The notes under the pieces are model-generated. The model had not been told where the DNA came from. It made no database searches and worked only from the letters and a program-made list of their open reading frames with translations. Source: Mastigamoeba balamuthi (lineage: Eukaryota; Evosea; Mastigamoebida; Mastigamoebidae). Taken from it: 64,000 nucleotides of DNA. The stretch is from positions 98,755-162,754 of the forward strand of contig CACRSC010000014.1 in assembly GCA_902651635.1 (NCBI GenBank), read 5' to 3'. This document shows, in pieces, positions 22,606-32,800 of this stretch. Numbering within the stretch: the first letter of the stretch is position 1; each line of letters opens with the position of its first letter. Both the position numbers and the translations under genes were made by a program.

Positions 22606-24215
22606 ATGGCTGCGAACCCTCACCTCGAGATGTGGGCCAAGCTGGGCCTCGACCTGGACGCCCACCAGGCCCTCCTCTCGCACCTCAGCAAGGCGCGCAT
22701 CGGCTGTTGCCCCCCGCGCCCCGCCGGCACCCGCGTGTTTGAAAACGCGTTGTCGCCGTTTTCCTCCTGCGCGTTTCTATTGCCCGGCAAGCGCAGTCGC
22801 CGAAAAGCGTGTCCGCGGCCTTCGGCTGACCTCGCAGGGGCACCGCAGGGCTACGAGCAGGTGTTCCTGTCGCAGCAGAATCGCCCAGACGCGATGTCCT
22901 ACTTCAACTTCGTTGTGTACGCCCGTCGATTGGAGAGATCTTTTGTTGATTCGAACGCACCCTAATTAGTTGAATTCCGATATTTGTGTAGGTCCGAGAT
23001 TCACGGGATGCGCATCAAGGAGCTCGTCGACGCCTCGGCGGCCGGGCGCATCATCGTCGGCAGCTACTGCACGTTCGTCCCCGAGGAGCTCATCCTCGCC
23101 GTGGGCGGCATCTCCATCGGCCTCTGCGCCGGCGCCGACTTTGCCACCGACAAGGCCCGCCCACGTCACCGATGACATCACATTTCCCCTGAGGAATTCC
23201 TCCTTGTGACATCACTCTTTTTGCCCCGATCGGGCAGGTGGAGAGGCTGCTGCCGAGGAACACGTGCGCGCTGATCAAGTCGTCGCTGGGGTTCAAGCTG
23301 GGCAGGGTCTGCCCGTACGTCGAGGCCTGCGACCTGGTCGTCGGCGAGAACACGTGCGACGGCAAGAAGAAGGCCTACGAGACGTTCGCGCGCGTCTTCA
23401 AGAAGCCCTTCCACGTCGTCGACCTGCCCAACTCCAAGTCCGACGCCGCCCGCGCCCGCGCGACGTTCCGCGCCGAGTACGAGCGCCTGCTGGCCCGCCT
23501 CGAGGAGCTCTCGGGCCGCCGGGCGACGCCCGAGAGCCTGGCCGAGGCCATACGCGTCGTCAACGCCAAGCGGGCGGCCGTCCAGCGCCTCGCGCGCGCC
23601 CGGGCCGCGGACCCGGCGCCCATCAGCGGCCTCGACGCGCTGCTGGTCAACCAGGTCTTCTTCTACGACGACCCCGCGCGGTTCACGGCCAGCGTCAACG
23701 CCATATGCGACGAGCTCGAGGGGCGGGCGGCCCGCGGGGCCGGGGCTGCGCGCAGAGGGGCGCCGAGGGTGCTGGTCTCGGGCTGCCCGATGACGGTGCC
23801 CAACTGGAAGCTGCCGGCCATCGTCGAGGGCGCGGGCGCCGTCATCGTCGGCGAGGAGAGCTGCGTCGGCGAGCGCGGGACCCGCGGCAGCGTCGCGGCC
23901 GCCGAGGGGGCGACGGTCGCGCAGATGCTCGACGCGGTCGTCGAGCGCTACATGCAGATCGACTGCGCCGTCTTCTCGCCCAACGCGACGAGGCTCGAGC
24001 ACATCCGGGAGATGGCCCGGGCGTACAGGGCCGACGGCGTCGTGCTCTACGGCCTGCACTTCTGCTCGCCCTACGCGATGGAGGCCATGTGCATCGAGGA
24101 GGAGCTCGAGCGCGAGGGCATCCCCGCCATCCGCATCGAGACCGACTACAGCGCCGAGGACACGGCCCAGCTCAAGACCCGCATCGAGGCCTTCATCGAG
24201 CGCATCCACCCCTGA
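22606..24215 (+). CDS. 2-hydroxyacyl-CoA dehydratase family protein (HgdB/double-cubane type)
   Basis: Member of the oxygen-sensitive iron-sulfur family that includes 2-hydroxyglutaryl-CoA dehydratase, benzoyl-CoA reductase subunits and double-cubane proteins. Four exons (22606-22726, 22838-22916, 22992-23154, 23238-24215) join in phase to 446 aa. Landmarks are SYFNFVV-SEIHGMRIKEL, GSYCTFVPEELI, PRNTCALIKS, GRVCPYVEACDLVVGENTCD, VSGCPMTVPNW and the C-terminal GLHFCSPYAME with IPAIRIETDYS. Conserved cysteines fit cluster ligation. Exact substrate cannot be read. Families like this are mainly bacterial and archaeal, so transfer into a eukaryote is likely. Its three introns, two with GC donors (gcaccc, gcccgc), show it is now a host gene. 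An activator ATPase (HgdC type) is not in the window. Confidence 0.88.
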
Positions 24216-24299
24216 AGTCCTCTCCCTCTCCCTCTCTTCCCCACAGCCCTCCGGGATTGATCCCGTGTCCTGAAATTGAAAAACAAATACGGAATCTCC

Positions 24300-24321
24300 A
24301 GATATCTCCCGCAATATCGCC
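24300..24321 (+). promoter_or_regulatory. ATATC promoter element before PHAX
   Basis: Agatatctcccgcaatatcg lies about 75-95 bp upstream of the PHAX start codon. It contains two copies of the recurrent AT-rich element in an otherwise GC-rich background. Function as a core promoter is inferred from recurrence only. Confidence 0.4.
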
Positions 24322-24396
24322 CGAGATCTTTCTGTTGTTTTGGCGCCAAAATCTGGACGCACACACACACAGCAAACGTTGCGGGTCGCAGCGAAT

Positions 24397-24927
24397 ATGG
24401 AGGCACCCCCGGCGCACGACTACGCGACGTCGATGGAGAGCGCGCGGCGGCGGCTGAGCGCCGATGACCTGGCGCGCCTGGACGCCGAAACCGACGCCGC
24501 CCTGGCGCCGCTGGCGGCCCTGCCCCCTGGCGACCTCGCACGGGCCGCCTGCGCCACGCTGCTGGGCGGGGAGCCCAACACGGAGCTGGCTGCCAAGGTC
24601 CTGCGCGTGCTGGGCCGCGAGAGATTCGTCGGAGCGCTGAGGAGGGCGGACGAATGCGTGCGGCGCGGGGGGCTGGCGACAGAGGCCGAGGGCGGGCGCA
24701 TGCGGACGCCCGGGGGCGTGTTCTTCTTCCTGGCGCGGGCAGAGGCCACCAAGAAGGAGTGGAGGGAGATCGCCTACATCAGGAGGCCCCAGCAGAGGCA
24801 GCAGCAGCAGAGGCAGCAGGGGCGGCAGGGGCAGAAGTGGGAGGTGAGGAGGGTGGCAGAGGGCGAGGACGAGGCGGCTGTGCGGCTGCAGCCCAAAGGG
24901 CGGCAGACAAATATAGAACTCGCTTGA
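24397..24927 (+). CDS. PHAX: PHAX-like snRNA export adaptor (RNA-binding domain)
   Basis: Phosphorylated adaptor for RNA export links capped snRNAs, through the cap-binding complex, to CRM1. This single-exon gene encodes 176 aa. The PHAX RNA-binding domain is clear: LLGGEPNTELAAKVLRVLG, a helical stretch, then MRTPGGVFFFLAR and KKEWREIAYIRR. A Gln/Arg-rich stretch follows. The protein is much shorter than animal PHAX (about 390 aa) and lacks obvious N-terminal nuclear export and cap-binding-complex contacts, so it may act only as an RNA-binding core. The start at 24397 is the first ATG after the ATATC promoter element. Confidence 0.85.
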   Translation: MEAPPAHDYATSMESARRRLSADDLARLDAETDAALAPLAALPPGDLARAACATLLGGEPNTELAAKVLRVLGRERFVGALRRADECVRRGGLATEAEGGRMRTPGGVFFFLARAEATKKEWREIAYIRRPQQRQQQQRQQGRQGQKWEVRRVAEGEDEAAVRLQPKGRQTNIELA

Positions 24928-25091
24928 CTTGGTGGCCATCCCATCCCCCCCCCCCCATTCAGCGCTGCTGTCGTGCTCTCAGCAGTAGCAGGGACCTGTG
25001 CTCCTCGCCTCTGCGGAGCACAGTCGTCTCGCGTTGGAACACGAGTGTGCCGAGGACGAACAACGCTCCGCACACACGCCGGAGGAGATTC

Positions 25092-25130
25092 GGGGATATC
25101 TTCGAGAAGATACCTTGGCCGGAATATCTC
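25092..25130 (+). promoter_or_regulatory. ATATC promoter elements before zinc-finger gene
   Basis: Ggggatatcttcg and ggaatatctc lie about 35-70 bp before the ATG at 25164. They match the recurring AT-rich element of this window. A palindromic feel (gatatc, ttcgaga) is visible but may be chance. Confidence 0.35.
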
Positions 25131-25163
25131 TGGCTTGTGTGCCACTGCAGCCCCGCGGACACA

Positions 25164-26480
25164 TGAGCGAGGAACCGCGCCCTGCCGACGGTTCCGACGG
25201 TTCTCCCGCGCTCCCCGACTTCCTCGAGGCCGCCAAGCCCTCCGAGGTCGCCCCGCCGCCCCCTCCTCCACCGCCTCCGCTCTCCTTCCTGACGTCAACC
25301 CCGTTGGGCCCACAGGAGCTGCTGCTGTACATCCACTCGGAGGCCATCAGGCTGCTGCCCGAGAGCGCCGCGCTCAAGGCCCGGCCGGGCACGCGCCGCG
25401 CGGCGCTGGAGCTGCGGCGCAANCCGCGCTCAAGGCCCGGCCGGGCACGCGCCGCGCGGCGCTGGAGCTGCGGCGCAAGCGGCTGCCCGCCCGCGCGCTG
25501 CTGGCGCTGGGCCTCTGCGCCCAGCAGTACATCCTCGCCCGCCTGCGCGCCCTCGCCCCCGACACCCCGCGCGCGGCCGTCGGACCCCGCGCGCCCTACC
25601 CCTACACGGACCCCCGCTCCCGCCTGCAGTCCGCCGCAGACCGCCGGCGGATGCCCGCGCAAGGCACGCCCCTCCGAGGCCCGGGCACCCGCCCACTGTC
25701 CCCCCCCACACGCGCACACACACACGCCTCCCCCTCCGCGCGCGCTGCGATCCTGAGGGACTGAGGGCCTCGCGGCCCGGCCGGCGGGGCTGAGGGACCG
25801 CAGCGCCGGGTGCTGGTGGCCTCGCTGCCCCAGCTGAGGGACCGCAGTGCCCCCCTTGCCGGCTCCTGCGCCGATGCAGCGCTGTGGCACGCGCGGGATC
25901 CTTTGTGGAGGCGCGGGGGCTCGCGGCCCGTCAGCTCAGCTCTGCGGGGGCTGCGGGAGTATGGGAGTATGCGGGGAGTATGTGGGGTGTTGCGCGCGGG
26001 CACTGAGGGCTGCGGCGCCGCTGGAGGACTAACGCGGGGGGGACGGCGCGCGGGGGCGCAGTGGCGGTGGCGGCGCCGGCCAAGAGGGCGGTGGAGCTGA
26101 TGGTGGCGCTGCGGACGCGGCCGGCCAACTGCGACGTGTGCGGCGAGCGCAAGGCGCGGCGCGCGTGCCCGCAGTGCATCGGCGCGCGCGAGGCGCCCGG
26201 GGGCTGCGGCAGGAAGTTCTGCTCGCGCGAGTGCTTCCTCAGGGACGCGCGCCACCCGCGGGGCCACGTCAGCCTGCCCCTGCCCCGGTTCCTGCCGCTC
26301 AAGGGCTCCCAGGCCGCCGCCGACTACGCCGCAGCCCTCTCACAGTCGGAACTGCCCTCGTCGGCCTCGTCCCCGTCTGAGTCGTCGGCTCAAGGCGAAT
26401 CTGAGTCCGAGCCAGAGCTCAGCGACGAGGACGAGGGGGACGGAGGCGACGGCGACGGCGACGAGAGCGAGCGGAGTTGA
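25164..26480 (+). CDS. Cys-rich (MYND/HIT-like) zinc-finger protein with acidic tail
   Basis: Two exons, 25164-25663 and 26062-26480, joined by a 398-nt intron with a GC donor (gcacgc) that joins in phase (codon G|TG). Exon 1 encodes an acidic start, a run of nine prolines and a helical segment (LLLYIHSEAIRLLPES, ALLALGLCAQQYILARLRAL). Exon 2 encodes CDVCGERKARRACPQC followed by CGRKFCSRECFLRDARH, a cross-braced CxxC...CxxC...C...C...H finger resembling MYND or zf-HIT types. The tail is Ser/Glu/Asp-rich. A single N at 25423 with a 55-bp duplicate shifts the frame in the raw sequence; merging the copies restores it. Likely a nuclear or protein-interaction role; not identified further. Confidence 0.6.
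25368..25478. repeat. 55-bp duplication around a single N (assembly joint)
   Basis: Bases 25368-25422 and 25424-25478 are identical with one N between them, the same pattern as at 9271 and 31979. The duplicate plus N is 56 nt and breaks the reading frame of the zinc-finger gene. Collapsing the two copies restores a single open frame. Confidence 0.9.
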
Positions 26481-26635
26481 GGGTGCAAAGTGTTCAATGC
26501 GTTCGCTGGTCTGTTTTTAAAGGGGCGCTGGGGTGGCATGTATTTCCGAAGCGAGGGGGGACACGTTCCGCCCGCTGGGGGGCGTCCGGCGTCCTGTCTG
26601 TAGACGTTGGCGAGCAGGGGGGAGGAGGGGGGCCA

Positions 26636-27125
26636 TCACTTCTTGAAGAACGAGTTGGAGGACTCCATGGCGGCCTTGAACTCGGAGAAGCTGATGCGCC
26701 CGTCCTGTGCGAGGCGTGTGCGGTCCAGTCAGCATTGTGCGGACCCCCTGTGTTATTTAAAAATACTGCCTGTGTGGGTCACAGGAAAGCACAGCACAGA
26801 GGCAAGACAGGACGCCACCATCTCAACCCCGCCCCAGCACCGCACCTTGTTGGTGTCGGTCTTCTCGATGACCTCCTGCGTCATCTTCTCGACGTGCGCA
26901 GCGGGCACGCCCGCTGTCTTGAGCACCTGCGCGGTTTTTGCGGCGTTGGGTTGTGCGGTTGGGGGGCTGGGCTGGCTGGGCTGGCCCCCTGCTGGGCGGC
27001 CTCTCTCTCTCTCTGTGCCCCGTTGGCTGGGCTTCCCGTACCTCGGAGACTTCGGAGCGGTCGATGTAGCCGTCGCTGTTCTTGTCCCAGGCGGCGAACG
27101 CTTTCTTGAGGCTCTCCTCCGACAT
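26636..27125 (-). CDS. Small EF-hand calcium-binding protein
   Basis: Three exons (27042-27125, 26846-26926, 26636-26704) join in phase to 77 aa, starting MSEESLKKAFAAWD. Two EF-hand loops are complete: DKNSDGYIDRSE and DTNKDGRISFSE, with acidic residues at positions 1, 3 and 12 and Gly at 6. The size of a single EF-hand pair suggests a calmodulin-like half or a calcium sensor working as a dimer. It converges with the zinc-finger gene, with only 155 bp between stop codons. Both introns have GT donors (gtacgg, gtgcgg). The target is not predictable. Confidence 0.85.
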
Positions 27126-27678
27126 GTTGCGGAACACCCGAGTCTTTCGGTGGTGAAGAAAAGGTAGGAAAACGGTGGGTGCTCGGAGAGCAGATCCGTC
27201 AGTCGGCTGGCAGAAGATATGCCACAGTATTTTAAATATCTATCTGGAAATTGTGAGAATATCTACTCGTTGAACGGCGTCCGGGTGCCCACCTTCACCC
27301 CTTGCATCGCCCCCACCCCCACGGGGCTGTAATTCGCGCGTGTGGAGGAATGCGAGGGGTGCCGGCGTAGGTGCACAGCGATGCGAGCTATGATGCAATT
27401 CAATTCGATGTCTATTCCTCTTTTTCCTGCACTTTTACCGGAACAGCAAATATCGCGCAACCGAAGGGGGCAAAATCGCGCCTGTGAGTGCATCTGGTGC
27501 AGCTATTGCCGCATCCAGGCGACCGTTTGTCCGGTTTTCCCGTTAGTGCCTGCGCCACGATATCGCGGCAGATACCGCGGCTGTTACCACAAAATAACTA
27601 ATTACCCCCGAGATCAACACACATACACTACTCAGGACCCGCTCTCGCCCGCCTGAGCAGCACAGCCCCCTCCTGCCG
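27126..27678. promoter_or_regulatory. Divergent promoter region
   Basis: No credible exon is seen between the EF-hand start (27125, minus) and the next plus-strand start (27679). The region is richer in A+T than the genes. It holds tttaaatatctatc at 27231 and gagaatatctac at 27255, facing the EF-hand gene. It also holds caaatatcg at about 27449 and acgatatcgcggcagata at about 27557 before the plus-strand gene. Confidence 0.45.
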
Positions 27679-28492
27679 ATGGACAACCTGCCCCTGCTCG
27701 ACCTCCCCCTCGAGATGGACGCCCTCGACCTGCTCGGCAAGGCCCAGCAGTGCGCCCGCCCCCGCCGTCGCTGCAGCGTTCCGTCCGTCCCCTCGTCGCT
27801 TGTTTGCTCACCGCTGCCCTTCCCGGCTGCCCGGATGCTCAGGGAGGTCCTCGCCGCAGAGCTCCCGGGCGCGATCTCCAAGGTAGCCAGCGGGGACATC
27901 TCAGCCGTACGCCCCCCGCCCCGCGAACCCGCCCGCCCACGTCGGCAGACGCGCTGCTTCCCGCAGTGCGGGAAATGCACCAGAAAGGAAGACGGAAGGA
28001 AAACGTTCCGAAAACCACGCAGGCAGGACCGGTTCCTCATACCCGACCCCGCACCCCCGACAGGCGCAGCTGTCCCAGGCCAAGGAGACGCTCGACGCGC
28101 TGGGCCCCGCAGCCCAGCAGCAGCAGCAGCCCAAGCCCGACGGTGACGTGGCGGACAAGGCCAAGAGCGCTGCGCTGGCCGTGGCGCGCGTCGTCAACGC
28201 GCTGCCGTTCTTCTCGTACGAGGTCGCCAAGCGGACGGGGCTCGGGGAGGAGGCTGCGCGGGCGGCGCTGCTGGTGGCGACGGTGGGCGACTACTTCGTG
28301 CCGGTGGTCTTCAGCGCGGCGGTCATCGTGGCGTCGACGGCCGTGCGGCCGATGGCCCCCGTCGAGGCCGTCCGCGACATCGTCGCTGCGCTGCGGGCAA
28401 AGGTCGCCACCGCAGCCCCCGAGCCGCAGGCCGTCGCCGTGCAGGAGCCCGCGGTGTACGGGCCGCACCTGCCGCGGGAGGACTGGTACTGA
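27679..28492 (+). CDS. Unknown 187-aa protein with hydrophobic segment
   Basis: Three exons (27679-27749, 27843-27906, 28064-28492) join in phase to 187 aa. An acidic/Leu-rich start (MDNLPLLDLPLEMDALDLL) is followed by a helical region (VLAAELPGAISKVASGD, QAKETLDALG), a poly-Gln stretch and AVARVVNALPFFSYEVAKR. One strongly hydrophobic segment, YFVPVVFSAAVIVASTAV, could span a membrane once. The tail ends GPHLPREDWY. I do not recognise the family. Introns have GT donors (gtgcgc, gtacgc). An AATAAA signal lies at 28595-28600, about 100 nt after the stop. Confidence 0.55.
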
Positions 28493-28594
28493 GCAGGCCA
28501 GCCAGTCAGTCAGTCAGAGTAGCAACACACACGCACGCCTCTACTACTCACAACTGCACACACTGCAGCCCTCCGCTACGCGAACACCTTACCG

Positions 28595-28600
28595 AATAAA
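28595..28600 (+). terminator. Possible polyadenylation signal
   Basis: AATAAA followed by aaatag lies 103 nt downstream of the stop of the 27679-28492 gene. No transcript evidence is available. Confidence 0.4.
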
Positions 28601-28780
28601 AATAGAACTGCATCAGCCAACCGACACCCAGGAGGACCCCAGCCTGCGTGCGCAGCAGCCTCCCCCCGTGCTCCGAGCCGCACTGCTCGCTCGCAACCTC
28701 GGAGAGGAGCGTCTGCGAAGTCAGGCCCCGCGCAATCCCCGGAGGGGGCTCTGATCTTCCGTTGGGCTCCGCGAACAAAA

Positions 28781-29681
28781 ATGGCGATTGTGCCGTCCCT
28801 CACGGTGCCTGCTCTGCTATCTCCGCGGGGCGCGCCCGTCGTCACGAGGCGCCACGCCCTGCCGCCCTCTCTCGCCTCGGGCTCCTCGCAGAGAGCGGAC
28901 GTGTGCGCCGTTGGCCCTCATAACCGCGGGGACCCGACCCAACTGATCCGTGCGGTGTGTGTGCACCTCTGCAGCGCCTTCTTCGGGCTCGGCGGTGCGG
29001 GCAAGACGAGGCTCGTCGGCGCCATCACGGGCAACCCCGTGCAGTGCCCTGCGCCCAGCACCTCCGTGCGGCGCGTGCCGTTCGCGCTGTCGAGCACCGA
29101 GCTGACTTTGGTGGACCTGCCGGGCCTCACAGACCACTGCAGGTGGGCACACCGCGAGTCTGACAGTCTGACGGCACTCGCCTGCGCACCCAGCAGCGAG
29201 TGGAGAGCCGAGACCGCCGAGCTCAGGGCCGCCGTGTTCGTGATCGACGTCTCGGACCACACGAGGCTGGCGCTGGCTGGGCACCGCCTCTTCCAGACCG
29301 CAGCCCTGCCAGGTTGTGGGGTCTCCCCCAGTGCCCCGCACTGCTGACGGCGCCCTTGCAGAGGTGTGCGACGTGCCTCTGCTGGTGGTGCTGAACAAGT
29401 GGGACTGCCCCCGCGTGCTCAGCGTGGCGGAAACGCTCTCGCTGCTGGGCCTGCAGGCGGGCGAGTGCCGCGGGCTGTCCCCCGTGCTGCACCCGTCGTA
29501 CTCGGTGGTGACCACGTCCGCTGCGTCGGGCTACGGCGTGGCCAAGGCGGTCGGCTGGCTCGCAGTGCCCACCAGGGAGATCAGCGGCGACCTCAGCCTC
29601 GACGGCGAGCCCCGCGCAGGCCCTCCCATTCCCGTCTCTTGGCCGCCCCTGAAGCCTTCTGGCGCAGCGTTCTGGGACTGA
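28781..29681 (+). CDS. ARF/SAR-like small GTPase domain protein
   Basis: Four exons (28781-28902, 28975-29142, 29194-29312, 29362-29681) join in phase to 242 aa. GTP-binding motifs are in order: GLGGAGKT (P-loop), DLPG (DxxG, at the place of ARF WDVGGQ), VLNKWD (NKxD) and TSAASGYG (G5). The strand AVFVIDVSDHTRLALA matches the ARF-family 'VVDSND' strand. A 40-residue N-terminal extension rich in Leu and Arg precedes the P-loop; it lacks the ARF Gly-2 myristoylation site and could be a targeting sequence or membrane anchor of SRP-receptor-beta kind. Switch residues deviate (no DVGGQ Gln), so hydrolysis may be altered. All introns have GT donors. Confidence 0.7.
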
Positions 29682-29815
29682 GCCTCGCATCCGAACAACA
29701 GCAGGCGAGACCGCAAGCGCCTCCAGAGGCGTTAGGCGGTGGCCAGCCTGCGGTGAAGGAGCAATTGTCACGTTTGTTCAGAGGAGGAAGACGGGTGTTC
29801 CAGTGGCCGCAAGGG

Positions 29816-32800
29816 TCACAGACCGCATGGGCGCAGAATGTACAGGCCACCGGAGCCGTCACCTGCCGCGAGCGTGGACGACGCAGGGCTGGCAGCCACC
29901 GCAGTGCACCGGCTGAGAGAGACCACAAGCGCACGTCAGAGGGCACAGGGCGGGTGCACAGCGCAGAGCGTACGAGAGGAGCGTGAACGAGGCGATTGGG
30001 TCCAGCTTGATGGTGTCGTAGACCACAAAGCTGCTGTCCGTGGACCCGACGACCAGCTTCTTCCCGTCGACCGTGCAGCACAGCGACTGGGGGAGGTGTG
30101 TGCGTGCAGCCACCGCTGAGATCCACGCACAGGCCGCAGGTCGCAGCGGCGGGAGGAGCGCGCACGGTGATCGAGGACGTGTTGTTGCGCCACTGGTGCG
30201 TCAGCTTCCCTCTGACGGCGTCCCACTCGCGCACGACGTTGTCGTCGGCCCCCGTGTAGATCCGCGTGCTCTCGACGCTGAAGGCCACCGTCTGCACGCC
30301 CTTCTGGTGCCCACTGTATGTCGCCAGCTTTCTGTGGCTCCTCGCGTCCCACAGCTGCCGGGTGCGCCCCCCTCTGGTCAGCAGGAGAGCTTGTGGGGAG
30401 GGAGGGCAGCCGTGGGCCCTACGCGCCTTGCATGTGCAATCCTCCGAGCCCGTCGCGACTTTCCTGCTGTTGGGAGCCCACGCCACGCTCGTGACGGCCT
30501 CCCTGTGGCCGTACAGTGTGCACGAGGGCGAGTTCGGTGCGCGCGGGTCCCACATCTGCGGGGGTACGATCAGCGCCGATGCCCATACCAACACGGCCAA
30601 GGGCCCGGTGGCAGGGGGGAGGAGGAGCTTCTCACCTTGACGAGCTTGTCTGTGCAGCCAGTGAGCAGTTGGGAGCCGTCTGGCGACCAGCACACCGAGT
30701 TGACGGTCTCGTCGGTAGCCGCGAACGAGCTCACCTCGGCGCCTGTGCGCACGTCCCAGAGCTTGACGTGGCTGTCCCTCGACCCCGACGCCAGCCGCTC
30801 GCCGCTGGGGCTGAACGCGCACGAGTACACGTTGCTCGTGTGGCCCACAAGCTCCATGACCTCCTTCCTGTCGGCCACGTCCCACAGCTGTCGCGGAGGC
30901 CGTCCGTCAGTAGGGGGACCCCCCCACGCGGCGGGGTGGGCAGCGGCAGACCTTGAGCGTCTTGTCCCTGGACGCCGTGGCGATGAGTTTCCCCGAGGGG
31001 TGGAAGTGGACGCCCAGGATGCGCGCGAGGTGCCCGTCGATGTTCTCGCCGGTCCTGCTCATGTCCCAGATCTGCGGGGAGGGCCCCTCGTGTCAATCGC
31101 TTGCGCAGAGGCTCCCAGTTCGCTCTCTCTCTCTCTCTCTCTCGCGTGCCTTTACCGAGCGGTCAAAAGAGCACGTGGCCATGTGCATGCGGTCCGGCGA
31201 CGGGAAGATGTTGAACACGCTGCCCGTGTGGCCCGTCAGGCAGCACATCAGCTGCGCGGAGCTCCGGTACGACGTAGACGACACGTCGAAGCTGTACACC
31301 TGCAGCGTCCAGTTGAGTGACGTGCGTTGGAGAGGGCGCGCCCGCCCCGCCGCTGACGTGCCCTGACGACGTTGTCGTGGCCGACGGTGAGTATGCGCTC
31401 GCCGTCGGACGTGAACTCGGCGTCGCACACGCCGTCGAACGCGTCGCTCATGAGCGACACGCGGCTCTGGTCCTTGAGCCTCGACACGCACACGGTTCGG
31501 TCCTCCGAGGCCGTCAGCAGCAGTCTGCCGTCTGCCGACCACTTGATGCTGTTGACCTGCTTGGCGTGCGCGACAATGCTCGACGTCTGCGACCAGTCCG
31601 CGACGCGCCAGACCAGAACCTTGCCCGCGCTGGCCGTCGCGAGCAGGGTGCCGTCGGGGCTGAAGGAGGCGGCAAGCACGGGGGCGTCGTGGTCGAGCTC
31701 CTGGACAGCCTCGTGCGTCGCCACAGACCACACCCTCGCCGTCTTGTCGGCGCACGCGCTGCAGACGAGCTCGCCGTCAGGCGAGAACGCCACCTTGTTC
31801 ACCGCCTGCTTGTGCTGCAGCTTGGCAACCTCCACTCCGGTAGTCGAGTTCCACAGCTGCCCCGACGCGAGTGCGAGCCCAGCGATGACCGCAGAGTGAA
31901 TAGGAGCAGCGGACGCGCATATACGAATTCAACAGGTGAGAGAGTTGAGGGAAGAGAGAACACGAAGGAGACGACCACNTCTGGCGACCAGCACACCGAG
32001 TTGACGGTCTCGTCGGTAGCCGCGAACGAGCTCACCTCGGCGCCTGTGCGCACGTCCCAGAGCTTGACGTGGCTGTCCCTCGACCCCGACGCCAGCCGCT
32101 CGCCGCTGGGGCTGAACGCGCACGAGTACACGTTGCTCGTGTGGCCCACAAGCTCCATGACCTCCTTCCTGTCGGCCACGTCCCACAGCTGTCGCGGAGG
32201 CCGTCCGTCAGTAGGGGGACCCCCCCACGCGGCGGGGTGGGCAGCGGCAGACCTTGAGCGTCTTGTCCCTGGACGCCGTGGCGATGAGTTTCCCCGAGGG
32301 GTGGAAGTGGACGCCCAGGATGCGCGCGAGGTGCCCGTCGATGTTCTCGCCGGTCCTGCTCATGTCCCAGATCTGCGGGGAGGGCCCCTCGTGTCAGTCG
32401 CTTGCGCAGAGGCTCCCAGTTCGCTCTCTCTCGTGCCTTTACCGAGCGGTCGAAAGAGCACGTGGCCATGTGCATGCGGTCCGGCGACGGGAAGATGTTG
32501 AATACGCTGCCCGTGTGGCCCGTCAGGCAGCACATCAGCTGCGCGGAGCTCCGGTACGACGTAGACGACACGTCGAAGCTGTACACCTGCAGCGTCCAGT
32601 TGAGTGACGTGCGTTGGAGAGGGCGCGCCCGCCCCGCCGCTGACGTGCCCTGACGACGTTGTCGTGGCCGACGGTGAGTATGCGCTCGCCGTCGGACGTG
32701 AACTCGGCGTCGCACACGCCGTCGAACGCGTCGCTCATGAGCGACACGCGGCTCTGGTCCTTGAGCCTCGACACGCACACGGTTCGGTCCTCCGAGGCCG

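Noticed and set aside
22606-24215. Bacterial contamination carrying the dehydratase
   Set aside because: Three introns interrupt the gene and its neighbours on the same sequence are eukaryotic.
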